Shown here: piece by piece, positions 40,468-48,157 of the stretch
Layout of the letters: the number at the start of each line of letters is the position of its first letter
Position numbering within the stretch: the stretch's first letter is position 1
NCBI RefSeq assembly: GCF_016861845.1
Contig: NZ_BOLV01000005.1
Coordinates: forward strand, 84,382-148,381
Direction of reading: 5' to 3'
DNA length: 64,000 nucleotides
Source of the DNA: Lacticaseibacillus suilingensis
Lineage (GTDB): Bacteria; Bacillota; Bacilli; Lactobacillales; Lactobacillaceae
Program-made: the position numbers and the translations under genes
Notes under the pieces: generated by a model
Databases searched by the model: none
What the model was told of the DNA's origin: nothing
The model's input: only the letters and a program-made list of their open reading frames with translations

Positions 40468-41655
40468 TTACCAGTACATTTGCCACTGCTTCTTATAACG
40501 AATCAACGCTTCTAAGTAGAAATAATCGCCCCATAAATTGCCTTCGTCGACCCCGCGACCAGAATGCCAGGAGTACACGCCGTGGTTCAACAAGGCGGTA
40601 ATGCCAGTGGTTTGCTCGGCCGTGTAGTTGTTGATCAAGCTACGCATCATCGCCGAAGCAGCGTGCTGGTAAAGCGGCTTAAGTTCATCTCCTTCCGCCA
40701 AAAAGCCTTCCATTTGCTTGATGCCGCAAACCGCGATGGCGGTGGCGGAGGAGTCTTTCGACTGCCAGTCGCCGTCGTGGAAAATCAGATCCCAGTAAGA
40801 CACCAGATCTTCAGGCAGGCGGTTTAAGAAGTAGTTGGTCACGGCTTTGAACGTTTGCACATCCGCGTGATCTTGCAAGCGGGTGTAGTTCAACGCGATG
40901 CCGTAAATCAACCAACTCTGTCCGCGGGCCCAACTCGAGTCATCCGCGTAACCTTGGCGGGTTTTGCCGCCCAGCGGTTTACCCGTTTCCGGGTCAAAGT
41001 AGAAGGTGTGGAAAGCGGAAGCATCGGGCCGAATGGCATATTTCAGCGTGGTGGCGTAATGCTTGGCCGCCACATCGCGGTACTCGGGCTTACCCGTTTC
41101 CTCACTAGCCCAAAACAGCAGCGGAATGTTGAGCATGGCGTCGACAATCAGCCGGTAATTCTCTGCACTGCCTTTGGGCCCCCAGGCTTGAATGAATTCG
41201 CCTTTCGGGTTGTAGCGCGTCATCAGCTTATCAGCGGCTTCCAGCGCGGCGGCTTTGGCCACCGGGTTGCCGGTCAGCTTATAAGCGCTGACGCAAGAGG
41301 GACTGTAGAGAAAACCGAGGTCATGGTGATCGACGTCGATCTCGTGGTCGATGCGGTACTTGAAGCTCTGCACGTTTTTCTCTGCCAACTGGCGGAATCG
41401 TTCATCATGCGTTGCTTCGTACGCTAACCACAGAATCCCCGTCCAGAACCCCGTCGTCCACTCCACGTTCTTCGTGGGCTCGTAGCTGCTGTTCTTGGTC
41501 GATGAGCTGGGGAAAGTTTCCCCTAGCTTCAGAATGTTGTGCTCTACCTTAGCAATCACTGCAGCGATGGCTTCGTCAATCTCGGCTTGGCTTAGCAAAG
41601 GTTGATCCAGAAACCGCTGTGGGTCTTGCACAGGCTCCAAATTGATCTGTGTCAT
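40468..41655 (-). CDS. ugl: Unsaturated glucuronyl hydrolase (GH88)
   Basis: The 395-residue cytoplasmic enzyme removes the unsaturated uronic acid from the non-reducing end of lyase-made disaccharides by hydration of the double bond, giving free unsaturated uronate and the amino sugar. The two catalytic Asp residues are in place: Asp112 in DHHDLGFLYSPS and Asp172 in IVDAMLNIPLL (Asp115 and Asp175 in the streptococcal enzyme). The aromatic-rich WARGQSWLIYG and WDLIFHDGDWQSKDSS regions line the pocket. There is no signal peptide. It is the first gene of the operon; GGAGG lies before the ATG and the promoter and GntR operator lie just upstream. Confidence 0.92.
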   Translation of the reverse strand: MTQINLEPVQDPQRFLDQPLLSQAEIDEAIAAVIAKVEHNILKLGETFPSSSTKNSSYEPTKNVEWTTGFWTGILWLAYEATHDERFRQLAEKNVQSFKYRIDHEIDVDHHDLGFLYSPSCVSAYKLTGNPVAKAAALEAADKLMTRYNPKGEFIQAWGPKGSAENYRLIVDAMLNIPLLFWASEETGKPEYRDVAAKHYATTLKYAIRPDASAFHTFYFDPETGKPLGGKTRQGYADDSSWARGQSWLIYGIALNYTRLQDHADVQTFKAVTNYFLNRLPEDLVSYWDLIFHDGDWQSKDSSATAIAVCGIKQMEGFLAEGDELKPLYQHAASAMMRSLINNYTAEQTTGITALLNHGVYSWHSGRGVDEGNLWGDYFYLEALIRYKKQWQMYW

Positions 41656-41666
41656 AGCGTCCTCCC

Positions 41667-41698
41667 AACACGTTAAGATTATAAAGGGTTAACGTGTT
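41667..41698. promoter_or_regulatory. GntR operator upstream of the ugl-PTS operon
   Basis: AACACGTTAA (41667-41676) and TTAACGTGTT (41689-41698) are perfect inverted arms. The core CGTTAA-N12-TTAACG matches the operator at 26876-26899 in spacing and sequence. It lies about 17 bp past the minus-strand -10. Confidence 0.85.
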
Positions 41699-41715
41699 AT
41701 CTGATTTCACGACCT

Positions 41716-41766
41716 AGCATACGCCGGATTTTTTTGTTTGTAAACGCTTTTTTGCAAACGTTTTTT
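41716..41766 (-). promoter_or_regulatory. Promoter of the ugl-PTS operon with two cre-like sites
   Basis: On the minus strand: -35 TTTACA (41744-41739), 17-bp spacer, -10 TATGCT (41721-41716). TGTAAACGCTTTTT (41739-41752) and TGCAAACGTTTTTT (41753-41766) are cre-like, the first covering the -35, the same layout as at the lyase promoter. Confidence 0.75.
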
Positions 41767-41789
41767 GGCCAAGTGACAATCTTCACTAA

Positions 41790-41911
41790 GTTAACCCTAA
41801 AACGGCTGGACTGTCTGGTAAATTTGATGATTTTATGATTAAAAAAGCTGGCCTTTTCTGGCAAGTTGGCGTAGATTGAGGGAGAAACAACAGTTATCAC
41901 GTTAACCCTAA
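41790..41911. promoter_or_regulatory. GntR gene upstream region with operator half-sites
   Basis: GTTAACCCTAA occurs twice in direct orientation (41790-41800 and 41901-41911), the second as part of CACGTTAACCC, matching one arm of the GntR operator. A -10 TATGAT (41834-41839) lies between; its -35 is weak. This suggests autoregulation through half-sites on both sides of the promoter. Confidence 0.55.
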
Positions 41912-41934
41912 TTTTCCAAATAGGAGTCGTTAAA

Positions 41935-42681
41935 ATGCAGCCAAAATATCAATTGATTAAGCAAGAAATCGTTAAAGCCATCGAGGATGGCACCTTCAAA
42001 CCCGGCATGCGGATCTACTCAGAAGGGGAACTGCGGACCAAGTATGGCGTCAGCAACACCACTGCCGTGCGGGCCCTCAATGAACTCGTCAGCGAAGGCT
42101 ACCTGGTCCGGCGCCAAGGGGACGGCACCTTCGTCCGGCGCAACTTGAATCACCAAAAGGCCTGGTTCAGCGAATTCTCACCCTATAAGCTTGACGCCAC
42201 GGGCCAACGCGTCCGGATGAATGAACATAGCGTCACCACGGTGGATGAAAATGTCAGCAACGCGACCATCTCCACCTTGCTGGGGGATCCCACTGAAAGC
42301 CAGCAACTGATTTGCGTCCACCAAGTCGCTTATGCCAACGATGTGGCCTGGAAGTTCCAAGATCGCTACTTATTAGGCACCTACTTGGACCATGCCGCGA
42401 TTGAACGGCTCAAAACCGGCAGCAGTCTCTCCCGGGAGATGCGCCTCGATCGCAACTTGGCTGACTATCCCACGCAGACCCTGGTGAATGTGCAGGCACG
42501 CACTGAACTACCAGGGTTGGAAAAGGAGATTGCGGCGCTCGGACAGGAAGCCAACTATGCCGATGCTCCAGCGGTGTTTCATCTGACCAAGACCTTTTAC
42601 GGCCCGGCTCACCAGACGCTGGTCTATCTCATTTCCGATAACCATCCAGGGTACTATCACATTGAAGTGTTGACCGACTAG
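41935..42681 (+). CDS. GntR/HutC-family regulator of glycosaminoglycan genes
   Basis: The 248-residue protein has a GntR winged helix (about 5-70; GMRIYSEGELRTKYGVSNTT then RRQGDGTFV) and a UTRA effector domain (about 90-240), the HutC subfamily. It is divergent from the ugl-PTS operon. The palindrome CGTTAA-N12-TTAACG in front of that operon and of the lyase at 26993, with half-sites before its own gene, makes it the likely local repressor. The inducer may be a phosphorylated or unsaturated uronic-acid sugar. AGGAG lies before the ATG. Confidence 0.88.
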   Translation: MQPKYQLIKQEIVKAIEDGTFKPGMRIYSEGELRTKYGVSNTTAVRALNELVSEGYLVRRQGDGTFVRRNLNHQKAWFSEFSPYKLDATGQRVRMNEHSVTTVDENVSNATISTLLGDPTESQQLICVHQVAYANDVAWKFQDRYLLGTYLDHAAIERLKTGSSLSREMRLDRNLADYPTQTLVNVQARTELPGLEKEIAALGQEANYADAPAVFHLTKTFYGPAHQTLVYLISDNHPGYYHIEVLTD

Positions 42682-42685
42682 CCGC

Positions 42686-42714
42686 TTGAATAATCGCCTG
42701 ATTTCGCTTATGAT
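42686..42714 (+). promoter_or_regulatory. Promoter of the IclR gene
   Basis: -35 TTGAAT (42686-42691), 17-bp spacer, -10 TATGAT (42709-42714). The predicted start near 42721 lies after the ATG at 42715, which supports the later ATG at 42754 as the true start. Confidence 0.75.
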
Positions 42715-42753
42715 ATGAATGATTTCCAAATGATAAACGATGATGGGGGCAAA

Positions 42754-43518
42754 ATGATGCCAACAAACACCAACAAACCGTATGGTACGGTGCTAGTGAA
42801 AGCAAAAGAGATTCTCGATTTTCTAGGGCGCACAGAAACCGCGCCGACGCTGGCGGAAATTAGCGCCGGCGTGACCATGGCCAAGCCCACTGCGCTTAAG
42901 GTCTTAACCACCATGAATGAGTTGGGCCTGGTGCGCCGCGATGATCAAACTAAACGCTACTATATGGGCACGCAGCTGATTGCCTATGCGCAAAAAGCCT
43001 TAGCCAGCTTTGATATCGCCGGTACTGTGCGGCCTTATTTGGAGCGGCTTCGGGATGAAACGCAGGAAACCATCAACTTAGGCGTGGTGCGCGATGATCA
43101 GATTGTCTTGATTGATAAGCTGGAAAGTCCTAATTCCATCAAGCTGCAGTCGATTATCGGTGGCACCATGAATCTCTACTCGTCGGCGATGGGCAAGGCG
43201 GTGCTGGCCGGCTATAGTAGTGCCCAGCTGCACCAGTACCTGAGTGGCCGTGAGCTGAAGGCCTTAACCCCAGCGACGTTGACCAAGCAAACCGCCCTTC
43301 AGGCGGATCTCAAGCGCATCCGCCAAACTGGTATCAGTATCGACAATGAAGAAAACGAGCCGGAAGTGTACTGCTTAGGCGTCACGCTGCAAAAGAGCAA
43401 CCATTTGTACGGGGCAATCTCGGTGTCGACGCCGAAATATCGCTTATCCGATGAGCGGCGTGCGCAATTCGTGCGGCTGCTGCTCAACACCCAGCACGCC
43501 ATCGAATCCGTGCTTTAA
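42754..43518 (+). CDS. IclR-family regulator (KdgR-like)
   Basis: The 254-residue protein has the IclR winged helix (about 8-75; APTLAEISAGVTMAKPTALKV) and the effector domain (about 85-250; VVRDDQIVLIDKLES, MGKAVLAGYS, NEENEPEVYCLGV). In related bacteria KdgR proteins of this family sense 2-keto-3-deoxygluconate, and here it lies directly upstream of the kduD-kduI operon. The start is set by GGGGGC upstream of the ATG at 42754 and by its promoter. A palindrome at 43653-43671 is its probable operator. Confidence 0.85.
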   Translation: MMPTNTNKPYGTVLVKAKEILDFLGRTETAPTLAEISAGVTMAKPTALKVLTTMNELGLVRRDDQTKRYYMGTQLIAYAQKALASFDIAGTVRPYLERLRDETQETINLGVVRDDQIVLIDKLESPNSIKLQSIIGGTMNLYSSAMGKAVLAGYSSAQLHQYLSGRELKALTPATLTKQTALQADLKRIRQTGISIDNEENEPEVYCLGVTLQKSNHLYGAISVSTPKYRLSDERRAQFVRLLLNTQHAIESVL

Positions 43519-43540
43519 AGAAAGATTTTAACCCGCAAAA

Positions 43541-43571
43541 ACCCGCGTCGGATTAACGTTTCGGCGCGGGT
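43541..43571 (+). terminator. Possible terminator of the IclR gene
   Basis: A GC-rich stem ACCCGCG/CGCGGGT (43541-43547, 43565-43571) with a 17-nt loop and a weak T-rich tail. Confidence 0.45.
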
Positions 43572-43588
43572 GTTCGGTTGAAAATGGT

Positions 43589-43626
43589 CGCAACCGCTTG
43601 CATTTTTTGCACTGACAGCTTATATT
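43589..43626 (+). promoter_or_regulatory. Promoter of the kdu operon with cre site
   Basis: -35 TTGCAT (43598-43603), 17-bp spacer, -10 TATATT (43621-43626). The cre CGCAACCGCTTGCA (43589-43602) deviates from consensus at one defined position and covers the -35. Confidence 0.75.
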
Positions 43627-43652
43627 AGCTCTGTTGATCAGATAAGAAACAT

Positions 43653-43671
43653 CATTTCTGTATAAGAAATG
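43653..43671. promoter_or_regulatory. Candidate IclR/KdgR operator of the kdu operon
   Basis: CATTTCT-GTATA-AGAAATG is a perfect inverted repeat starting 27 bp after the -10. A flanking GAAAC upstream extends the symmetry. The A/T-rich GAAA...TTTC character resembles known KdgR boxes. Confidence 0.6.
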
Positions 43672-43700
43672 GTAAGACGCAAAGCTAAGGAGCAAAGCAT

Positions 43701-44525
43701 ATGGCAGAAATTCACCAAAGCGAAGAAGAAATCAAGCAGCACGAAGCAGAACTCGATAAGTTCAACATGAACAAATTCGACCTGACGGGCAAAGTGGCCG
43801 TCATCACCGGTGGTAACACTGGGTTGGGCCAAGGCTATGCCATCGCCATGGCCGAAGCCGGCGCCGATATTTTCATTCCCACCTTCGGCAAGGCTGAGTG
43901 GGACAACACCCGGCGTTTGATTGAAAAGCGCGGCCGCAAAGTTGAGTTTGCCGATGTCGATTTGACCAAGGCAGGTGTGGCTGAGCAAGTGATCGCTGAA
44001 GCCGTTGAGAAGATGGGTCACATTGACATTCTCGTCAACAACGCCGGCATGATCCGCCGCAATCCCTTGCTGGAATCTAAGGATGAAGATTGGGACCGCG
44101 TCATCGCCATCAACCTGTCCGCGGTTTACCACGTTTCGCTGGCGGCGGCGAAGGTCTTTGCTAAGCAAAAGTATGGCAAGATCATCAACATCGGTTCCAT
44201 GCTGTCTTTCCAAGGCGGTAAGTTCATTCCTTCTTACACCGCCTCTAAACATGGCGTGGCCGGGTTGACCAAGGCTTTTGCCTCCGAACTGGGCGCGTAC
44301 AACATCACCGTGAACGCCATCGCCCCAGGTTACATCAAGACTGAAAACACCGCGCCAATCCGCGCGGATAAGAGCCGCAACCAGGAAATCCTGGACCGCA
44401 TTCCAGCCGGTCACTGGGCAGAACCTTACGAATTGATGGGGATTGCCGTGTTCTTGGCCAGCGATGCTTCCAGCTACATCAACGGGGCCATCATTCCAGT
44501 TGATGGCGGCTACCTGGTTCGTTAA
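43701..44525 (+). CDS. kduD: 2-dehydro-3-deoxy-D-gluconate 5-dehydrogenase (KduD/DhuD type)
   Basis: The 274-residue classical SDR converts the keto-uronate from KduI to 2-keto-3-deoxygluconate with NAD(P)H. Motifs: cofactor TGGNTGLG (36-43), NNAG (113-116), Asn138, and the catalytic Ser166, Tyr179 and Lys183 (YTASK), with the C-terminal VDGGYLVR seen in KduD. Compared with typical KduD (about 250 aa) it has an N-terminal extension of about 25 residues rich in Glu, Gln and His. AAGGAG lies before the ATG. First gene of the kduD-kduI-discoidin operon. Confidence 0.88.
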   Translation: MAEIHQSEEEIKQHEAELDKFNMNKFDLTGKVAVITGGNTGLGQGYAIAMAEAGADIFIPTFGKAEWDNTRRLIEKRGRKVEFADVDLTKAGVAEQVIAEAVEKMGHIDILVNNAGMIRRNPLLESKDEDWDRVIAINLSAVYHVSLAAAKVFAKQKYGKIINIGSMLSFQGGKFIPSYTASKHGVAGLTKAFASELGAYNITVNAIAPGYIKTENTAPIRADKSRNQEILDRIPAGHWAEPYELMGIAVFLASDASSYINGAIIPVDGGYLVR

Positions 44526-44565
44526 TCAGCACCTTTTGTCACTCATTTGAGGAGGAGATAACACC

Positions 44566-45411
44566 ATGGCATTTTCAATGCACACTAACTATGCCCACAG
44601 CCCTAAGGATATCGAGCATTACTCCACCGCTGAGCTGCGGGACCAATTTCTCGTTGAGCACCTGTTTACCCCAGGTGACATCAATTTGACCTATACCTAT
44701 AACGACCGCATGATTTTCGGCGGTGTGACGCCAACCACTGAACCGTTGGAAATCGTGCTGGACAAGCAGCTCGGCGTTGATTTCTTCCTGCAGCGCCGCG
44801 AGCTGGGCGTGATCAACATTGGCGGCGAGGGTACCATTACCATCGACGGCGACACCCAGGACATGGTGCCACATGATGGTTATTACATCGGCATGGGCCA
44901 CAAGCATGTCGTGTTTGCCTCTAAAGATCCCAAGCAGCCGGCGAAGTTCTACACTGTGTCGACCCCGGCGCACAAGACCTACCCAGACAAGAAGCTCCCA
45001 TTTGCCAACGCTTTGCAAAAGCCAATCGGTGATCAGGAACATATGAACAAGCGGGTCATCTACAAGTATATCGATGCCAGTCAAATGGACACCTGCCAGT
45101 TGCAGATGGGCTACACTGTTTTGGCCCCAGGTTCTTCTTGGAACACCATGCCAGCCCACACCCATGCGCGTCGGATGGAAACGTACCTGTACATTGAATT
45201 CCCAAGTGCTGACACGCGGGTCTTCCACTTCATGGGTGAACCAAGTCAAAGCAAGCATATTGTGATGACCAACGAATCCGCCGTGGTTAACCCAAGCTGG
45301 TCGATTCACTGCGGCGTCGGCACCACCAACTACGCCTTTATCTGGGCGATGTGTGGTGAAAACCAAACTTATGATGACATGGACCAAGTCGCCATGTCTG
45401 ACCTGAAGTAA
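44566..45411 (+). CDS. kduI: 5-keto-4-deoxyuronate isomerase
   Basis: The 281-residue cupin-fold enzyme isomerises 4-deoxy-L-threo-5-hexosulose uronate, the spontaneous ring-opened product of UGL, to 3-deoxy-D-glycero-2,5-hexodiulosonate. Zinc ligands match E. coli KduI: His198, His200 and Glu205 in PAHTHARRMETY and His248 in SWSIHCG. Streptococcal glycosaminoglycan clusters use an unrelated RpiB-type isomerase (DhuI) for this step, so this gene set follows the pectin-type arrangement. GGAGGAG lies before the ATG; 40 nt separate it from kduD. Confidence 0.93.
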   Translation: MAFSMHTNYAHSPKDIEHYSTAELRDQFLVEHLFTPGDINLTYTYNDRMIFGGVTPTTEPLEIVLDKQLGVDFFLQRRELGVINIGGEGTITIDGDTQDMVPHDGYYIGMGHKHVVFASKDPKQPAKFYTVSTPAHKTYPDKKLPFANALQKPIGDQEHMNKRVIYKYIDASQMDTCQLQMGYTVLAPGSSWNTMPAHTHARRMETYLYIEFPSADTRVFHFMGEPSQSKHIVMTNESAVVNPSWSIHCGVGTTNYAFIWAMCGENQTYDDMDQVAMSDLK

Positions 45412-45417
45412 ACCGCC

Positions 45418-46212
45418 ATGGCAGAATTAACCTTCGGCCTGTACCATGCCGGCCAAGTCGTTCAAGCGGCTCCTGCTGGCGCCAGTGCCTATGTGGCCTA
45501 CCACCACGGCTATCAAAGCGGTGATTATTATCAAGTGACGGTTGAGCGTACCCCCGCCTACCTCGTCGCTCAATTCGATCCCGCGCTGGCCCCAGCGTTG
45601 GTTTACCTCACGGAGCCAACTTGGCGCTTTGACATTCCGGTCAATGATCTGCGCGAATGGCCATACCCTGAATCCGCCTTTGCTGGGCGCAACCATTACG
45701 CCAGTGTCCGCTATGCCACTGCCGATGAAATTGCGGCCCGCCGCAACCTCGCCTTGAATAGCCATGATTTGCGCCAGGCGCAAAGCGTTTATCCGCACGC
45801 TAGCGCCAACGCCGAAACGCGCGGTGAGTATGTTTTCTACGCACGCAACGCGATTGACGGCTACGTGGCCAATGAAAATCACGGTAACTGGCCGTTTCAG
45901 TCTTGGGGCATTGACCAGCGGGAAGACGCCGAGTTGACCATCGATTTTGGCCGGCCGGTGACCATCGATACCGCGGTGATTACCCTCCGCGCGGATTATC
46001 CGCATGATACCTATTGGACCGATGGCAGGTTGAGTTTTTCTGATGGCAGCGAAGAAGCCATCACCATGGCCAAAACTGCGGCGGCGCAGCGCTACACGTT
46101 CACACCACGCACGGTGACCTGGATCAAACTGAATCAGCTAAAACGTGCGCTTGGTACGGAATATTTCCCGGCGTTAACCGAACTGGCGGTTTATGGCCAG
46201 GAGGCGAAGTAG
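45418..46212 (+). CDS. Cytoplasmic discoidin-like (F5/8 type C) protein of unknown function
   Basis: The 264-residue protein has an N-terminal beta-rich part (1-110) of no recognised family. A C-terminal galactose-binding-like fold (about 118-262; RNLALNSHDLRQAQSVYPHA, AIDGYVANENHGNWPFQSW, ELTIDFGRPVTIDTAVITLR) resembles F5/8 type C carbohydrate-binding domains. There is no signal peptide or anchor, unusual for such a domain, so it should bind a sugar inside the cell. It starts 7 nt after kduI without a strong ribosome site, implying coupling, and ends the operon. It could be a sugar-binding accessory, a mutarotase-like catalyst or a regulator of pathway flux; unproven. Confidence 0.75.
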   Translation: MAELTFGLYHAGQVVQAAPAGASAYVAYHHGYQSGDYYQVTVERTPAYLVAQFDPALAPALVYLTEPTWRFDIPVNDLREWPYPESAFAGRNHYASVRYATADEIAARRNLALNSHDLRQAQSVYPHASANAETRGEYVFYARNAIDGYVANENHGNWPFQSWGIDQREDAELTIDFGRPVTIDTAVITLRADYPHDTYWTDGRLSFSDGSEEAITMAKTAAAQRYTFTPRTVTWIKLNQLKRALGTEYFPALTELAVYGQEAK

Positions 46213-46254
46213 AAGCGAGTGCTGCCACCATGCAAGCTTGCTTCTGGAAAGGCG

Positions 46255-46287
46255 AGACTCCTGCTCGAATTGAGCAGGGGTCTTTTT
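46255..46287 (+). terminator. Terminator of the kdu operon
   Basis: A 12-bp stem AGACTCCTGCTC/GAGCAGGGGTCT (46255-46266, 46272-46283) with one G-T pair and TTTTT. Confidence 0.85.
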
Positions 46288-46335
46288 GTGAGCTCGCGAG
46301 TATCTGAATGGTATTTAGCTAGGATGGCTGAACAA

Positions 46336-46373
46336 AGAGAGGCTCGTCATCTTTTGCGATGACGAGCCTCTCT
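46336..46373 (-). terminator. Terminator of the murQ operon
   Basis: A perfect 15-bp stem (46336-46350 with 46359-46373) lies 21 nt after the minus-strand murQ stop; on that strand TTTGTT follows. Confidence 0.75.
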
Positions 46374-46394
46374 GCGCTGTCAGATCGTAGTTAA

Positions 46395-47294
46395 TTAATT
46401 TGCGTTAATTCGACTAAGGCTATCTGCAATTCTGCCGTGGGCATCAGTTAGCTGGTTTTCGGCCGCCTTTTCGTCGATTTGGGCCAAAATCATCAAAATG
46501 GCCACTTTAGGTCGCCGATGAGAGGCGAGGTAGTACTGATGAGCCTCAGTTTTTGAAACCCCGGTTGCTTCCGCGATGATGCGCTGGGCGCGATCAACGA
46601 GCTTACTGTTGGTTGGCTGCAAGTCGACCATGAGATTACTGTAAGTTTTGCCGATTTTGATCATGGCAGTGGTGGAAATCATGTTTAGCAACAGTTTTTG
46701 GGCTGTACCAGCTTTCATCCGCGTTGATCCGGTTAAAATCTCAGGCCCGACAATCGCCTCAATCGGATAATTAGCATATTGACTGATTAGTGCATCGGAA
46801 TTACAACTAATCGCACCGGTTACACAACCGGTGGCCTGGGCAAATTTTAGTCCGGAGATGACGTAAGGGGTACGACCGCTGGCGGCAAGACCAATCACGA
46901 CGTCTTTGTTGGTGAGCCCATGCGCCTTCAAATCTTCCGCACCCAGCGTGGTTGAATCCTCTGCCCCTTCGACTGCATGTGTGATGGCGGTGCTGCCACC
47001 GGCGATGAGACCCTGCACGAGTGAAGGCGAAACGCCAAAGGTCGGCACGCACTCTGAAGCGTCCAGGATACCTAGGCGGCCACTGGTGCCAGCTCCGATA
47101 TAGAAAAGCCGACCGCCAGCTTGAAAGGCGGTGACCACACTGTCAACCAAACCGGTTAGTGGTTGAATGATTTGTGGGGTGGCTAATGCTGGGGCCACTT
47201 TTTGGTCTTCTTCGTTGATTAACTTGAGGACATATTCGGTACTTAGTTGGTCAATTTCGCTGGTATTGGGATTGCGCATTTCCGTGTAGTTCAT
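46395..47294 (-). CDS. murQ: N-acetylmuramic acid 6-phosphate etherase
   Basis: The 299-residue SIS-domain enzyme cleaves the lactyl ether of MurNAc-6-phosphate to GlcNAc-6-phosphate and D-lactate. Motifs: IGAGTSGRLGILDASECVPTF with catalytic Glu81 (Glu83 in E. coli), EGAEDS with Glu112 and the VGPEILTGSTRMKAGTAQK segment. The C-terminal UBA-like helices are present. The ATG at 47294 has GGGGGT upstream and overlaps the stop of the esterase gene by four bases (ATGA). The AT-richer composition than the genes before 46 kb is visible. Confidence 0.93.
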   Translation of the reverse strand: MNYTEMRNPNTSEIDQLSTEYVLKLINEEDQKVAPALATPQIIQPLTGLVDSVVTAFQAGGRLFYIGAGTSGRLGILDASECVPTFGVSPSLVQGLIAGGSTAITHAVEGAEDSTTLGAEDLKAHGLTNKDVVIGLAASGRTPYVISGLKFAQATGCVTGAISCNSDALISQYANYPIEAIVGPEILTGSTRMKAGTAQKLLLNMISTTAMIKIGKTYSNLMVDLQPTNSKLVDRAQRIIAEATGVSKTEAHQYYLASHRRPKVAILMILAQIDEKAAENQLTDAHGRIADSLSRINAN

Positions 47295-48040
47295 GCTTTG
47301 ATACCCCCTGTCAACTTTTCTAGCGGAAGCCATTCAAAGATTTTTGGCAATTGCGAATCCCAAAAATTCCAATCATGCTTGCCGGGTTCGATATGTGCAT
47401 TTAAATCGATTTGATATTGCTCACGTATCATTTGATCAAAGTGCTTACAATCATCAAGTAATTCATCATCGGTGCCCATGCTCTGAAACCAGTTAACTGC
47501 CTTCAAATCAGGAGCTGTTAACGCGAACTCTGTGCTGAGTGCCGGAATTTTTTCCGGGTCTGGCCAAATGGTGTTTCGGTAGTCAGGCATTAGTCGCCTG
47601 ACTACCGTAAGATCAGTGACCGGAGATAGCGTGGCGACATGGCTAAAATGGCTTGGATAATGGGCAATCCAACGGTAAGCGCCATACCCACCCATTGAGT
47701 TACCCACTAAAAATCGCTTTCTTGCAGTCGTTGCCAGAGGCAAGAGTGTTCCCAGATAGGCTGGTAGCTCCTCGGTTAAATAATCGAAATAACGCTGACC
47801 ATCCGGCGCATTGCGATAAAAAGACCGGTGCATATCTGGCAGAATGATTGCTACTTGGTACTGGGAGGCGAAGAGCTCGAGGCGCGTTTTTCGCAACCAG
47901 ACACTACCATTATCACCAAGACCGTGAAGCCACCAGATTGTAGGGAGGTTTTTTGACGATGGGTGGTCAGGGAGCAGGAGTCGAATCGTTTCTTGATTTT
48001 GTAGAACACTTGACGAAAATTGAAGTTCGAGATTTGCCAT
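47291..48040 (-). CDS. Alpha/beta hydrolase esterase (FrmB/EstA-like)
   Basis: The 249-residue serine esterase has the oxyanion region IWWLHGLGDNGSVW, the nucleophile GNSMGGYGA (Ser near residue 115) and His in GKHDWNFWDS. It is cytoplasmic. The family includes tributyrin and S-formylglutathione esterases. Its place ahead of murQ, with a 4-base overlap, suggests it removes O-acyl groups from imported muropeptide sugars (for example 6-O-acetyl-MurNAc); this is inference. Divergent from the murK-like gene. Confidence 0.8.
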   Translation of the reverse strand: MANLELQFSSSVLQNQETIRLLLPDHPSSKNLPTIWWLHGLGDNGSVWLRKTRLELFASQYQVAIILPDMHRSFYRNAPDGQRYFDYLTEELPAYLGTLLPLATTARKRFLVGNSMGGYGAYRWIAHYPSHFSHVATLSPVTDLTVVRRLMPDYRNTIWPDPEKIPALSTEFALTAPDLKAVNWFQSMGTDDELLDDCKHFDQMIREQYQIDLNAHIEPGKHDWNFWDSQLPKIFEWLPLEKLTGGIKA

Positions 48041-48084
48041 GATTTGCCTCTTTGAAATAAAAAATCTTAAAATACATGAAATAT

Positions 48085-48112
48085 TTGAAATGTTGTTTCT
48101 TACGTTTATAAT
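48085..48112 (+). promoter_or_regulatory. Promoter of the murK-mupG unit with TTTGAAAT repeats
   Basis: -35 TTGAAA (48085-48090), 16-bp spacer, -10 TATAAT (48107-48112). TTTGAAAT occurs here and again closer to the esterase start (48051-48058), possible sites for the local RpiR regulator. Confidence 0.6.
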
Positions 48113-48157
48113 GTAACCGTAGTCAATTCGTTAGTCAAGACAAAAGGAAGTGTCAAA

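Noticed and set aside
41697..41900. 67-codon minus-strand frame between ugl and the GntR gene
   Set aside because: It lies over promoter, cre and operator elements and lacks a ribosome site.
44575..45387. 270-codon minus-strand frame opposite kduI (and a similar one opposite kduD at 43638-44414)
   Set aside because: Shadows; KduI and KduD active-site residues are intact on the plus strand.
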